A program made the position numbers and the translations under genes. From assembly GCA_021815525.1 (NCBI GenBank), contig JAKAGN010000194.1, forward strand, positions 1 to 5,897: DNA of 5,897 nt, written 5' to 3'. The notes beneath the pieces were generated by a model that searched no databases, was not told where the DNA came from, and saw only the letters and a list, made by a program, of their open reading frames with translations. This document shows, piece after piece, positions 1 through 5,219 of the stretch. The first letter of the stretch is position 1; every line of letters starts with the position of its first letter. Source of the stretch: Deltaproteobacteria bacterium. Lineage in GTDB: Bacteria; Desulfobacterota; Desulfobacteria; Desulfobacterales; Desulfatibacillaceae.

Positions 1-1216
1 GCTCCCGGTTGCGGCTGGCGGCCTTGGCCAGGAAGAGGCCCACCGAGCTTTTCCTGGCGCGTTCCCGGAAGAGGGTGCCGGGGATCATGGTGTAGAAGGC
101 CGGGATTCCCAGGCCCGGCTGGGTGGTTTCCACGGCGTAGACGGAAAGGTCCCGGGCGGCGAGGGTCGAGACGAGGCGCTCCACCTCGACCCTGACGTTG
201 TCGTGGGAAAGGTCGGGGAGCGCTTTCACGCTGGTGAAGGCCTGCGGGTTAAGGACCTTCTCGGCCTCGGAAAGGCTCCGGGGCTTGGGTAGGCCCGAGG
301 CCACGTACACGCCGCCGGAGTGGAAGTCCCCGGCCAGCTGGGCCACCTCCGTGAGGGCGCGGTTCAGGGCCTTTTCGGGATGGGGGCAGGTGCCGGCGGT
401 CCACACGATCTCGCTTGTGCGGCCGAGGGTTGCGGGGTCGTACGCCAGGGCCCCTATGGTGGGGATTCCGGTATCGAAGGAGAAGTCCGAAAGCTGGACG
501 ATTATCCCCTCGCGGTCGTAGCGGGACAGGAGATCGAGGGCCACGGGGTCGGAGACGCCCTCCCGCGCAAGGCCGGGGAAGGGGATTCGGCCTTCCGCGG
601 CCAGGGCGCTCACGTGGCGCTCCACCACCTCGCAGATGCCCTGGCAGAGGGCCTCCTCGGTCTGGTTGCCGCTCGATGTTCCGTTGAACTCGTTTATGGC
701 GAAGAACCAGTCGAAGGGAACCAGGACCGGCCGGCCCGTGGTGAGGTTCGTGGCCCAGGCCCAGCGCTGGGGGAAGCGGGCGAAGAAGTCCAGGGCCTTT
801 TCCCGGTCGGCCGAGGTGTCGTTCACGGATTTTGCGATTTCCGAAAGGGGCAGGGCCGCGTTGGCGAAGTCCGAGTGCGCGCCGTAGACGAAGTTTTCGG
901 GCTCGGACAAGAAGGCGTAGAAGCTGAAGCGCTCGGAAAGCTCCATGACGGCGCTGGCCCGGGCCTGGACGTCGGTGCCGCCCTTTCCCATCTGCTTCCT
1001 TATTCCGGTGAGCCTTCGGGCGTCCTTGCCGTAAACGGCGAAGTAGACGGGGATTCCCAGGCGGCCGGTGTCCACCCGCACCACCTCCTCGAAGATGTCG
1101 AGGTCGAAATCCTCCACCCGCGTAAGGAAGCGGGCGATGGTGTCCTCGGGAAGGGCTGTCTTGTCCTGGTCCACGCGGTGGGTCTTGAAGGCGTCTTTAA
1201 GGCTTATGGTCTTCAT
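1..1216 (-). CDS. ycaO: YcaO-domain ATP-dependent amide-activating protein (3' end outside window)
   Basis: Reading the minus strand from an ATG at 1216-1214 gives 405 codons with no stop before the window edge, so the C-terminus is missing. The protein has the hallmark YcaO ATP/Mg-binding blocks in order. A 'GKGGT' stretch at residues 78-82 leads into an E-x-x-E helix (Glu92, Glu95). A 'GNQTEEA..QGICEVVERH' block follows at about 183-201 (Gln192, Glu196, Glu199, Arg200). Last is 'ALNRALTE' at 283-290 (Arg286, Glu290). All expected ligands appear intact, so the ATPase core should be active. Family members phosphorylate peptide backbone amides to make azolines, amidines or thioamides, while the E. 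coli-type protein is linked to RimO-dependent methylthiolation of ribosomal protein S12. Which class this belongs to depends partly on the unseen C-terminus (a TPR-like domain, or the PxPxP tail of azoline-forming enzymes). The start codon sits in an ATGA overlap with the larE stop, implying translational coupling. No precursor peptide or TfuA gene is visible. Confidence 0.9.
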   Translation of the reverse strand, partial: MKTISLKDAFKTHRVDQDKTALPEDTIARFLTRVEDFDLDIFEEVVRVDTGRLGIPVYFAVYGKDARRLTGIRKQMGKGGTDVQARASAVMELSERFSFYAFLSEPENFVYGAHSDFANAALPLSEIAKSVNDTSADREKALDFFARFPQRWAWATNLTTGRPVLVPFDWFFAINEFNGTSSGNQTEEALCQGICEVVERHVSALAAEGRIPFPGLAREGVSDPVALDLLSRYDREGIIVQLSDFSFDTGIPTIGALAYDPATLGRTSEIVWTAGTCPHPEKALNRALTEVAQLAGDFHSGGVYVASGLPKPRSLSEAEKVLNPQAFTSVKALPDLSHDNVRVEVERLVSTLAARDLSVYAVETTQPGLGIPAFYTMIPGTLFRERARKSSVGLFLAKAASRNRE

Positions 1217-2061
1217 TTGGTTTTCCGTTGATTGTCCTTGGATGGGGCCGGGGCCGGCCCGTCGGGGTTGAGGCTCCCGGTGCGGTAGCCGCGAAGGTCC
1301 AGGGCCGAGTGGCGGAAGCCCAGGCCCTCCAGGAAGGCGGCCGCCCGCTCCCGGAAGGCCGGGTCGAGGAAGCGGGGCATGTCGCATTCCGTCACCTCCA
1401 CGCGGGCGGTGTCCCCGTGGTGGCGCACCCGAAGCTGGGAGAGCCCCTGGTCGTGGAGGAAGTCCTCGGCGGCCTCGATTGCGGCGAGCTTTAAGGCGGT
1501 GACGGGGCTTCCGTGGGGGATGCGGGAGGCGAGGCACGCGGAGCTGGGCTTGTTCCAGGTGGAGAGCCCGCGCCGGCGGGAAAGCTCCCGGACCTCCGCC
1601 TTGGAAAGGCCGGCCTCCGCCAGCGGCGCCCGGACCCCCAGCTCCCGCGCGGCCAGGAGACCCGGCCGGTGGTCGGCGGGGTCGTCGGCGTTGGCCCCGT
1701 GGAAGAGGACCGTGAGGCCCAGGTCGCGGGCGGCCTCCATCATGTCGGAAAGGTGGGATTTCTTGCAGAAGTAGCAGCGCCGCGACAGGTTGGACACGAA
1801 GTCCGGAATGCTCATCTCGCGGCCCGGCGCCACCATGTGCCGCACCCCGAGGGAGGCGGCCAGGGCCTGGGCCGCGGAAAGCTCCCGGCGCGGCAGGATG
1901 GGGCTATCCACGGTGATGGCCAGCGCCCGCCCGCCCAGCGCCTCCCGGGCCAGGTCCAGGAGGAGGGTGCTGTCGGCCCCGCCCGAAAAGGCCACGGCCG
2001 CGCCGCCGGCGGCGCGGAGCAGCCCCTTGACGGCTTCTTCCTTGGCGTCAAGGGCGTTCAC
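1213..2061 (-). CDS. larE: LarE-family ATP-dependent sulfur transferase
   Basis: This 282-residue protein has the usual length of LarE. It carries the PP-loop pyrophosphatase motif SGGADS at residues 26-31, which binds ATP. Other recognisable blocks are HRPGLLAARE (131-140), WNKPSSACLASRIPHG (169-184) and RVRHHGD (211-217). In the nickel-pincer cofactor pathway LarE adenylylates a pyridinium carboxylate nucleotide made by LarB and converts it to the thiocarboxylate; LarC then inserts nickel. Cys96 and Cys99 (CYFC) plus Cys176 form a three-cysteine set. By recalled alignment with Lactiplantibacillus plantarum LarE, the sacrificial-cysteine position is Ala175 here and the Cys lies one residue later. 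This suggests the [4Fe-4S]-bearing catalytic type of LarE (inference). The start is a GTG with a weak ribosome-binding site, overlapping the upstream crotonase gene by 14 bp, so it is probably translated by coupling. The stop overlaps the ycaO start (ATGA). No larB or larC is present in the window. The last 18 residues are a Pro/Lys-rich tail. Confidence 0.92.
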   Translation of the reverse strand: MNALDAKEEAVKGLLRAAGGAAVAFSGGADSTLLLDLAREALGGRALAITVDSPILPRRELSAAQALAASLGVRHMVAPGREMSIPDFVSNLSRRCYFCKKSHLSDMMEAARDLGLTVLFHGANADDPADHRPGLLAARELGVRAPLAEAGLSKAEVRELSRRRGLSTWNKPSSACLASRIPHGSPVTALKLAAIEAAEDFLHDQGLSQLRVRHHGDTARVEVTECDMPRFLDPAFRERAAAFLEGLGFRHSALDLRGYRTGSLNPDGPAPAPSKDNQRKTK

Positions 2062-2821
2062 GGTCTTTGCCCGCCGCGAAACGGCCGGCCCCCGAGAGGG
2101 TCTCGCCGCTCCGTATGGTTTCCATGCCCACCGCGAACTCGTTTTCCATGGCCTGGCCGTACGGCATGGAAAGGCCCGCCAGCATGGCCGCGCGGTCGTT
2201 CCTCATGCAGGCCTGGGGCCAGCGGGAGATTTCCGCGGCGAGCTTTTCGGCCTCCTCCCGCGACTTTCCCGGGGGAACCAGGCGGTTGGCCAGGCCCATA
2301 TTATAGGCCTCCCGGGCCGGGACGCTGCGGCCGGTAAGCACCATGTCCATGGCGCGCGAAAGCCCCACCAGGCGCGCCAGGCGCACGGTGCCGCCGTCGA
2401 TCAGGGGAACCCCGTAGCGGCGGCAGTACACGCCGAACACGGCGTCCTCCTCCACCACCCTAAGGTCGCACCAGATGGCCAGCTCCAGGCCCCCGGCCAC
2501 GGCGAAGCCGCCCACGGCGGCGATCACGGGCTTTCCCAGCACCATGCGGGAGGGCCCCATGGGGGCCACGGCGTTCATGTCGGCCTCCAGGGGGTTCGCC
2601 CGGGGCAGGCCGGGCTCCGAGAGGGCCTTCAAGTCCGCGCCGGCGCAGAAGGAGCCGCCCGCCCCCCAAAGGACCGCCACGGAGGCCGCGGGATCGGCGT
2701 CAAAGGAGCGGAAGGCGTCGAAAAGCTCCCGGGCCGTGGGGCCGTCCACCGCGTTTTTCACGTCCGGCCGGTTGATGATGACCGTCACCACCGGGCCGTT
2801 TTTCTCCAATAGAACGTTCAT
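2048..2821 (-). CDS. Crotonase-fold enoyl-CoA hydratase/isomerase family protein
   Basis: The 257-residue product has normal single-domain crotonase length. The first oxyanion-hole segment is FCAGADL (residues 58-64). The second is the GGFAVAGGLELA block (104-115), whose Glu113 matches the first catalytic Glu of rat mitochondrial enoyl-CoA hydratase (Glu144). The second catalytic Glu (rat Glu164) falls on Cys133 in FGVYCRRYGVPLIDGGT (129-145). An Asp (Asp142) stands next to the following GG pair. The protein should bind an acyl-CoA thioester and stabilise its enolate, but classical hydratase activity is doubtful; an isomerase, hydrolase, lyase or other crotonase chemistry is possible. The ATG at 2821 is chosen over an in-frame GTG at 2866. 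The ATG has AGAAAAGG eight bases upstream and suits the family N-terminus (MNVLLEKNGPVVTV), whereas the GTG lies almost at the predicted transcription start. It is the first gene of the minus-strand operon and overlaps larE by 14 bp. Its substrate cannot be told from the neighbours. Confidence 0.9.
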   Translation of the reverse strand: MNVLLEKNGPVVTVIINRPDVKNAVDGPTARELFDAFRSFDADPAASVAVLWGAGGSFCAGADLKALSEPGLPRANPLEADMNAVAPMGPSRMVLGKPVIAAVGGFAVAGGLELAIWCDLRVVEEDAVFGVYCRRYGVPLIDGGTVRLARLVGLSRAMDMVLTGRSVPAREAYNMGLANRLVPPGKSREEAEKLAAEISRWPQACMRNDRAAMLAGLSMPYGQAMENEFAVGMETIRSGETLSGAGRFAAGKDRERP

Positions 2822-2829
2822 GGGCTTTA

Positions 2830-2837
2830 CCTTTTCT
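2830..2837 (-). promoter_or_regulatory. Ribosome-binding site of the crotonase gene
   Basis: AGAAAAGG on the minus strand lies eight bases before the ATG at 2821. It decides the start codon: the in-frame GTG 45 bases further upstream has its only purine-rich run (AGATAAG) directly abutting it, too close to work as a Shine-Dalgarno site. Confidence 0.6.
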
Positions 2838-2871
2838 TTCGGGCCGTTCCGTTCCGCGCCGCTCACCTTAT

Positions 2872-2900
2872 CTTTTAACCCGTCGGGCCCCCGGGTTCAA
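2872..2900 (-). promoter_or_regulatory. Candidate sigma70 promoter of the crotonase-larE-ycaO operon
   Basis: On the minus strand, TTGAAC (2900-2895) is followed after 17 bases by TAAAAG (2877-2872). Each hexamer matches the -35 and -10 consensus at four of six positions, with ideal spacing. Transcription would begin near 2865, giving a leader of about 45 bases before the ATG at 2821. The call rests on pattern alone. The other TTGAC on this strand (2954-2949 region) has no acceptable -10 at the right distance. Confidence 0.4.
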
Positions 2901-2949
2901 GGGCTTTCGGACAAAGCGGCCGGCGTATTTGCGCTTGCCTTGGCGAGGG

Positions 2950-2964
2950 GTCAAAGCCATTGAC
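2950..2964. promoter_or_regulatory. Inverted repeat GTCAA-N5-TTGAC, possible operator
   Basis: GTCAA at 2950-2954 and TTGAC at 2960-2964 form a perfect 5-bp dyad separated by AGCCA. The right arm is the first five bases of the proC -35 box. A protein bound here would block RNA polymerase at the proC promoter and would sit about 50 bp upstream of the candidate divergent promoter. The dyad is short and could be chance, since one arm is fixed by the promoter consensus itself. Confidence 0.25.
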
Positions 2965-2988
2965 AAACGGGCGGCCGTTTCGGATACT
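2960..2988 (+). promoter_or_regulatory. Strong sigma70-type promoter of the proC-ccdA-trx-speB operon
   Basis: A perfect -35 hexamer TTGACA (2960-2965) is followed by a 17-base spacer and GATACT (2983-2988), which matches four of six bases of the -10 consensus, including the key A2 and T6. The predicted transcription start is near 2995, leaving a leader of about 30 bases that contains the proC ribosome-binding site. The match is much better than background in such GC-rich DNA, and it lies at the expected place between two divergent genes. Confidence 0.7.
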
Positions 2989-3010
2989 CTATGGGTGCTT
3001 TTTGGGAGCA

Positions 3011-3017
3011 AAGGAAG
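3011..3017 (+). promoter_or_regulatory. Ribosome-binding site of proC
   Basis: AAGGAAG ends eight bases before the ATG at 3026. It fixes the start there rather than at the in-frame TTG at 2960, which is part of the -35 box and lies upstream of the predicted transcript. Confidence 0.75.
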
Positions 3018-3025
3018 CGACAGAC

Positions 3026-3880
3026 ATGATTCCGGAGCAAGTGACCATAGGTTTCATAGGAGCCGGCAACATGGCCTCGGCCATGATGGGCGCCCTTTCC
3101 TCCGCGGGCGTTTCCGGGACGAGGTTGAAGGTCTCGGACGTTTCGGAGGAGCGCCTGGCGGCCGCGGCCGGGCTTTACGGCGCGGGCATAGCCCCGGACA
3201 ACCGGGCGCTTTTCGCGGCTTCGGACGCCGTGATCCTGGCGGTGAAGCCCCAGCAGATGGGCGAGGTCCTGGCGGGTCTTGCCCCCCTCCCGGATTTTTC
3301 CGGCCGCAAGCTCGTCCTCTCCATCGCGGCCGGGGTCAGGATCGAAACCATCGAGGACAGGCTCTACGCCGGGCTTTCCCAAGACGCCAGGGCGCGCCTT
3401 CCCATAGTGCGGGCCATGCCCAACACGCCGGCCCTGGTGAGGGCCGGGGCCTGCGGCATGGCGGCCAACCGCGAGGCCTCGCCGGAGGACCGGGACCTGG
3501 CCCGCTCCATCCTGGAGACCACCGGGCTCGTCAGGGAGTTTCCCGAGGAGGACCTGGACGCGGTGACGGCGGTTTCCGGCTCCGGGCCCGCCTACGTATT
3601 CTTCCTGGCCGAGGTCATGCTGGAAGCAGCCAGGAACCTGGGGCTCCCGCCGGAGGACGGACGGGACCTCGTGACGGCCACCCTGAAGGGCGCCTCGCTC
3701 CTCTTGGAGCAGTCCGGGGAGAACCCCGAGAGCCTGCGCCGCAAGGTGACCTCCCCCGGGGGCACCACCCAGGCCGCCTTCGAGGTACTGTTCGCGGCCG
3801 GCGTCAAGGAGGCCTTCCTGGACGCGCTGGCGGCCGCGGCCCATCGCGCAAGGGTCCTTTCCGGCGCGGCAGGCCGGTGA
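3026..3880 (+). CDS. proC: Pyrroline-5-carboxylate reductase
   Basis: This cytoplasmic enzyme reduces 1-pyrroline-5-carboxylate to L-proline with NAD(P)H, the last step of proline synthesis. The 284-residue product has the family length and order. A Rossmann dinucleotide-binding motif GFIGAGNMA lies at residues 9-17, and VKPQQ at 73-77 packs against the cofactor. MPNTP follows at 131-135. The C-terminal dimerisation and substrate region carries AVSGSGPAY (182-190) and TSPGGTT (242-248). Every diagnostic block of ProC is intact, so it should be functional. The ATG at 3026 is preferred for its good ribosome-binding site and because translation then begins just before the first Rossmann strand. 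It is the first gene after the strong promoter at 2960-2988, and ccdA follows after 15 bp, so the two are probably co-transcribed. The link between proline synthesis and the downstream redox genes is not obvious and may only reflect shared expression. Confidence 0.97.
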   Translation: MIPEQVTIGFIGAGNMASAMMGALSSAGVSGTRLKVSDVSEERLAAAAGLYGAGIAPDNRALFAASDAVILAVKPQQMGEVLAGLAPLPDFSGRKLVLSIAAGVRIETIEDRLYAGLSQDARARLPIVRAMPNTPALVRAGACGMAANREASPEDRDLARSILETTGLVREFPEEDLDAVTAVSGSGPAYVFFLAEVMLEAARNLGLPPEDGRDLVTATLKGASLLLEQSGENPESLRRKVTSPGGTTQAAFEVLFAAGVKEAFLDALAAAAHRARVLSGAAGR

Positions 3881-3882
3881 CG

Positions 3883-3888
3883 AAGGAG
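3883..3888 (+). promoter_or_regulatory. Ribosome-binding site of ccdA
   Basis: AAGGAG lies seven bases before a GTG start at 3896. This near-consensus site supports the GTG initiator, and no ATG occurs in frame close by. Confidence 0.8.
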
Positions 3889-3895
3889 CTTTCCC

Positions 3896-4651
3896 GTGAA
3901 TTTCGGCTCCGGCCATGAAGTGACGCTCCTTTCCGCTTTTCTCTACGGGCTGGCCTCGTTCCTTTCGCCCTGCGTCCTTCCCCTCATCCCGGGCTACTTC
4001 ACTTTTCTGGCCGGGACCTCCCTGGAGGATCTCGTCAACGGCGACGCCAACTCCGTCCGCCGGAAGCTGGTGCCGGCCACCGCCGCCTTCGTCCTGGGCT
4101 TTTCCGCCGTGTTCATACTTCTGGGCGCCTCGGCCACCTATCTGGGCGGCTTCCTGGCGAGCCACAAGGCGTGGCTTAGGATCGGCGGGGGCCTCTTCAT
4201 AGTGATTATGGGGATACAGGTGACCGGCCTCGTTCCCATCCCCTTCCTGAACCGCGAGATGAAGATCCACGTGGCGCGGCGGCCGGCCCATCTTTTCGGG
4301 CTCTTTTTCGTGGGCATGGCCTTTGCGGCCGGCTGGACCCCGTGCTTCGGGCTTTTCCTGGGGGCGATACTAACCATAGCGGCCAATCAGAACCGCGTGT
4401 GGGAAGGGGTATGGCTCCTTTCCGTGTACTCCCTGGGCATGGGCCTGCCGTTCCTGGTGCTTTCCTGGTACACGCATTCGCTGCTGTCTTTTTTGCGGGG
4501 GGCCACCCGTTTCATGCGGCCCATCAACCTCGTGGCGGGGATACTTCTCGTCGCCATCGGGCTCGTGCTTCTCACGGATTCCCTGAAATACATCCAGGGA
4601 AGCGTCGACGTGATTTTCGAACGGGTCAGGGAGCTTCTGGGCCAGGGCTGA
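3896..4651 (+). CDS. ccdA: CcdA-type cytochrome c biogenesis / thiol-disulfide transport membrane protein
   Basis: CcdA is an inner-membrane protein related to the central domain of DsbD. It takes electrons from cytoplasmic thioredoxin and passes them to exported thiol proteins, for example to keep apocytochrome c haem-binding cysteines reduced. The 251-residue product has about six hydrophobic segments (roughly 10-35, 58-85, 92-113, 133-160, 168-192 and 207-228). The two redox cysteines lie in the diagnostic motifs FLSPCVLPLIPGY (Cys26) and GWTPCFGLFLG (Cys150). In the second motif the family usually has C-x-G-P, but here Leu153 replaces the Pro, a notable change beside a catalytic cysteine. 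The GTG start is fixed by AAGGAG upstream. It sits 15 bp after proC and 42 bp before a gene for an exported thioredoxin-like protein, its likely electron acceptor. Full-length DsbD is unlikely, because no periplasmic alpha or gamma domain is fused; the neighbouring protein appears to supply the thioredoxin part separately. Confidence 0.95.
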   Translation: MNFGSGHEVTLLSAFLYGLASFLSPCVLPLIPGYFTFLAGTSLEDLVNGDANSVRRKLVPATAAFVLGFSAVFILLGASATYLGGFLASHKAWLRIGGGLFIVIMGIQVTGLVPIPFLNREMKIHVARRPAHLFGLFFVGMAFAAGWTPCFGLFLGAILTIAANQNRVWEGVWLLSVYSLGMGLPFLVLSWYTHSLLSFLRGATRFMRPINLVAGILLVAIGLVLLTDSLKYIQGSVDVIFERVRELLGQG

Positions 4652-4679
4652 GGGCCCGCCTTCCGCGCCCCCATCCTTC

Positions 4680-4686
4680 AAGGAGA
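4680..4686 (+). promoter_or_regulatory. Ribosome-binding site of the exported thioredoxin gene
   Basis: AAGGAGA lies seven bases before the ATG at 4694 and ten before a second ATG at 4697. Either could initiate; the difference is one residue in the signal peptide. Confidence 0.75.
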
Positions 4687-4693
4687 AATACCA

Positions 4694-5203
4694 ATGATGA
4701 GGCGTTTCATCACCGTGACGGCGGTTTTTTCGGCCCTGGCCCTCTGGCTGACCCTGAGCGCCGGGCCCCGGGACTCGGCCGCGGCGGACGGCATCCGCTG
4801 GCTTTCCCTCGACTCCGCCAAGGCCGCCGCCCGGCAGTCCAAGAAGCCCGTTTTCATCAGCTTTTACACAACCTGGTGCGGGTTCTGCAAAAAGCTGGAG
4901 CGGGACACCTTCAAGGATCCCGCCGTGGTCAAGGCCCTGAACGAGTACTTCCTGCCCGTCAAGCTGGACGGCGACGAGGAGGAGGCCCTGGCCCAGGCCT
5001 ACGGCGTGCGGGGCTACCCCACCCTCGTCTTCACCGACGCTACGGGAAAGACGCTCCTTTCGAGCCCCGGCTACCGGCCGCCCGGCTCCTTCATGGACGT
5101 CTTGAAGTACGTCCACTCGGGCTTCTACAAGAAGATGAGCTTCGACAAGTTCGTGGGGGACGGCTACCCCGGCCGCTACAATTTTTCGGCCGGCGCGAGG
5201 TAG
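4694..5203 (+). CDS. Exported thioredoxin-fold protein (periplasmic thiol-disulfide oxidoreductase)
   Basis: The 169-residue product starts with a typical export signal: basic MMRR, a hydrophobic stretch at about 5-22, and a likely signal peptidase I site after AAA at 29-31 (a lipoprotein box is absent). The mature part is one thioredoxin domain with the redox motif WCGFCKK (Cys62, Cys65) and the cis-proline in GYPT (Pro109). The KKPVFISFYTTWCGFCKKLERDTF stretch resembles the small thioredoxin-like (thioredoxin_7 / DsbD gamma-like) group, where the protein reduces substrate disulfides rather than forming them. After the domain, about 30 residues (140-169) rich in aromatic and charged residues extend the C-terminus. 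The gene follows ccdA by 42 bp, so it most likely receives electrons from CcdA and acts on periplasmic cysteine pairs such as apocytochrome c; this partner assignment is inferred from position. The specific client cannot be read from the sequence. Confidence 0.93.
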   Translation: MMRRFITVTAVFSALALWLTLSAGPRDSAAADGIRWLSLDSAKAAARQSKKPVFISFYTTWCGFCKKLERDTFKDPAVVKALNEYFLPVKLDGDEEEALAQAYGVRGYPTLVFTDATGKTLLSSPGYRPPGSFMDVLKYVHSGFYKKMSFDKFVGDGYPGRYNFSAGAR

Positions 5204-5219
5204 GCGGGAAAGAAGGGGG

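Noticed and set aside
320..1231. A 303-codon plus-strand open frame opposite the YcaO gene
   Set aside because: It covers the antisense of a gene with all YcaO motifs intact, has low-complexity Gly/Val/Glu-rich composition, and no credible ribosome-binding site was seen.
1790..2812. A 340-codon plus-strand open frame across larE and the crotonase gene
   Set aside because: It spans the overlap of two clear minus-strand genes and its His/Ala/Gly-rich translation resembles no known protein.
2822..2866. N-terminal extension of the crotonase from an in-frame GTG
   Set aside because: The added 15 residues are not typical of the family, the purine run abuts the GTG, and the internal ATG has a well-spaced ribosome-binding site.
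2884..2895. GC palindrome (CGGGCCCCCGGG) between the candidate minus-strand -35 and -10
   Set aside because: The possible loop is too short for a hairpin, and such GC runs are expected by chance in this composition.
2960..3025. N-terminal extension of ProC from an in-frame TTG
   Set aside because: The TTG is the beginning of the -35 box TTGACA, upstream of the predicted transcription start, and the ATG at 3026 has a proper ribosome-binding site.
2951..4291. A 446-codon minus-strand open frame lying opposite proC and ccdA
   Set aside because: It is a by-product of GC-rich codon use on the other strand. Its translation is Gly/Arg/His-rich with no family motif, while proC and ccdA on the plus strand are unmistakable.
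4645..4657. GGGC-TGAGG-GCCC hairpin at the ccdA stop as a terminator
   Set aside because: The stem is only four base pairs and no T-run follows; the next gene has its own ribosome-binding site and probably shares the transcript.
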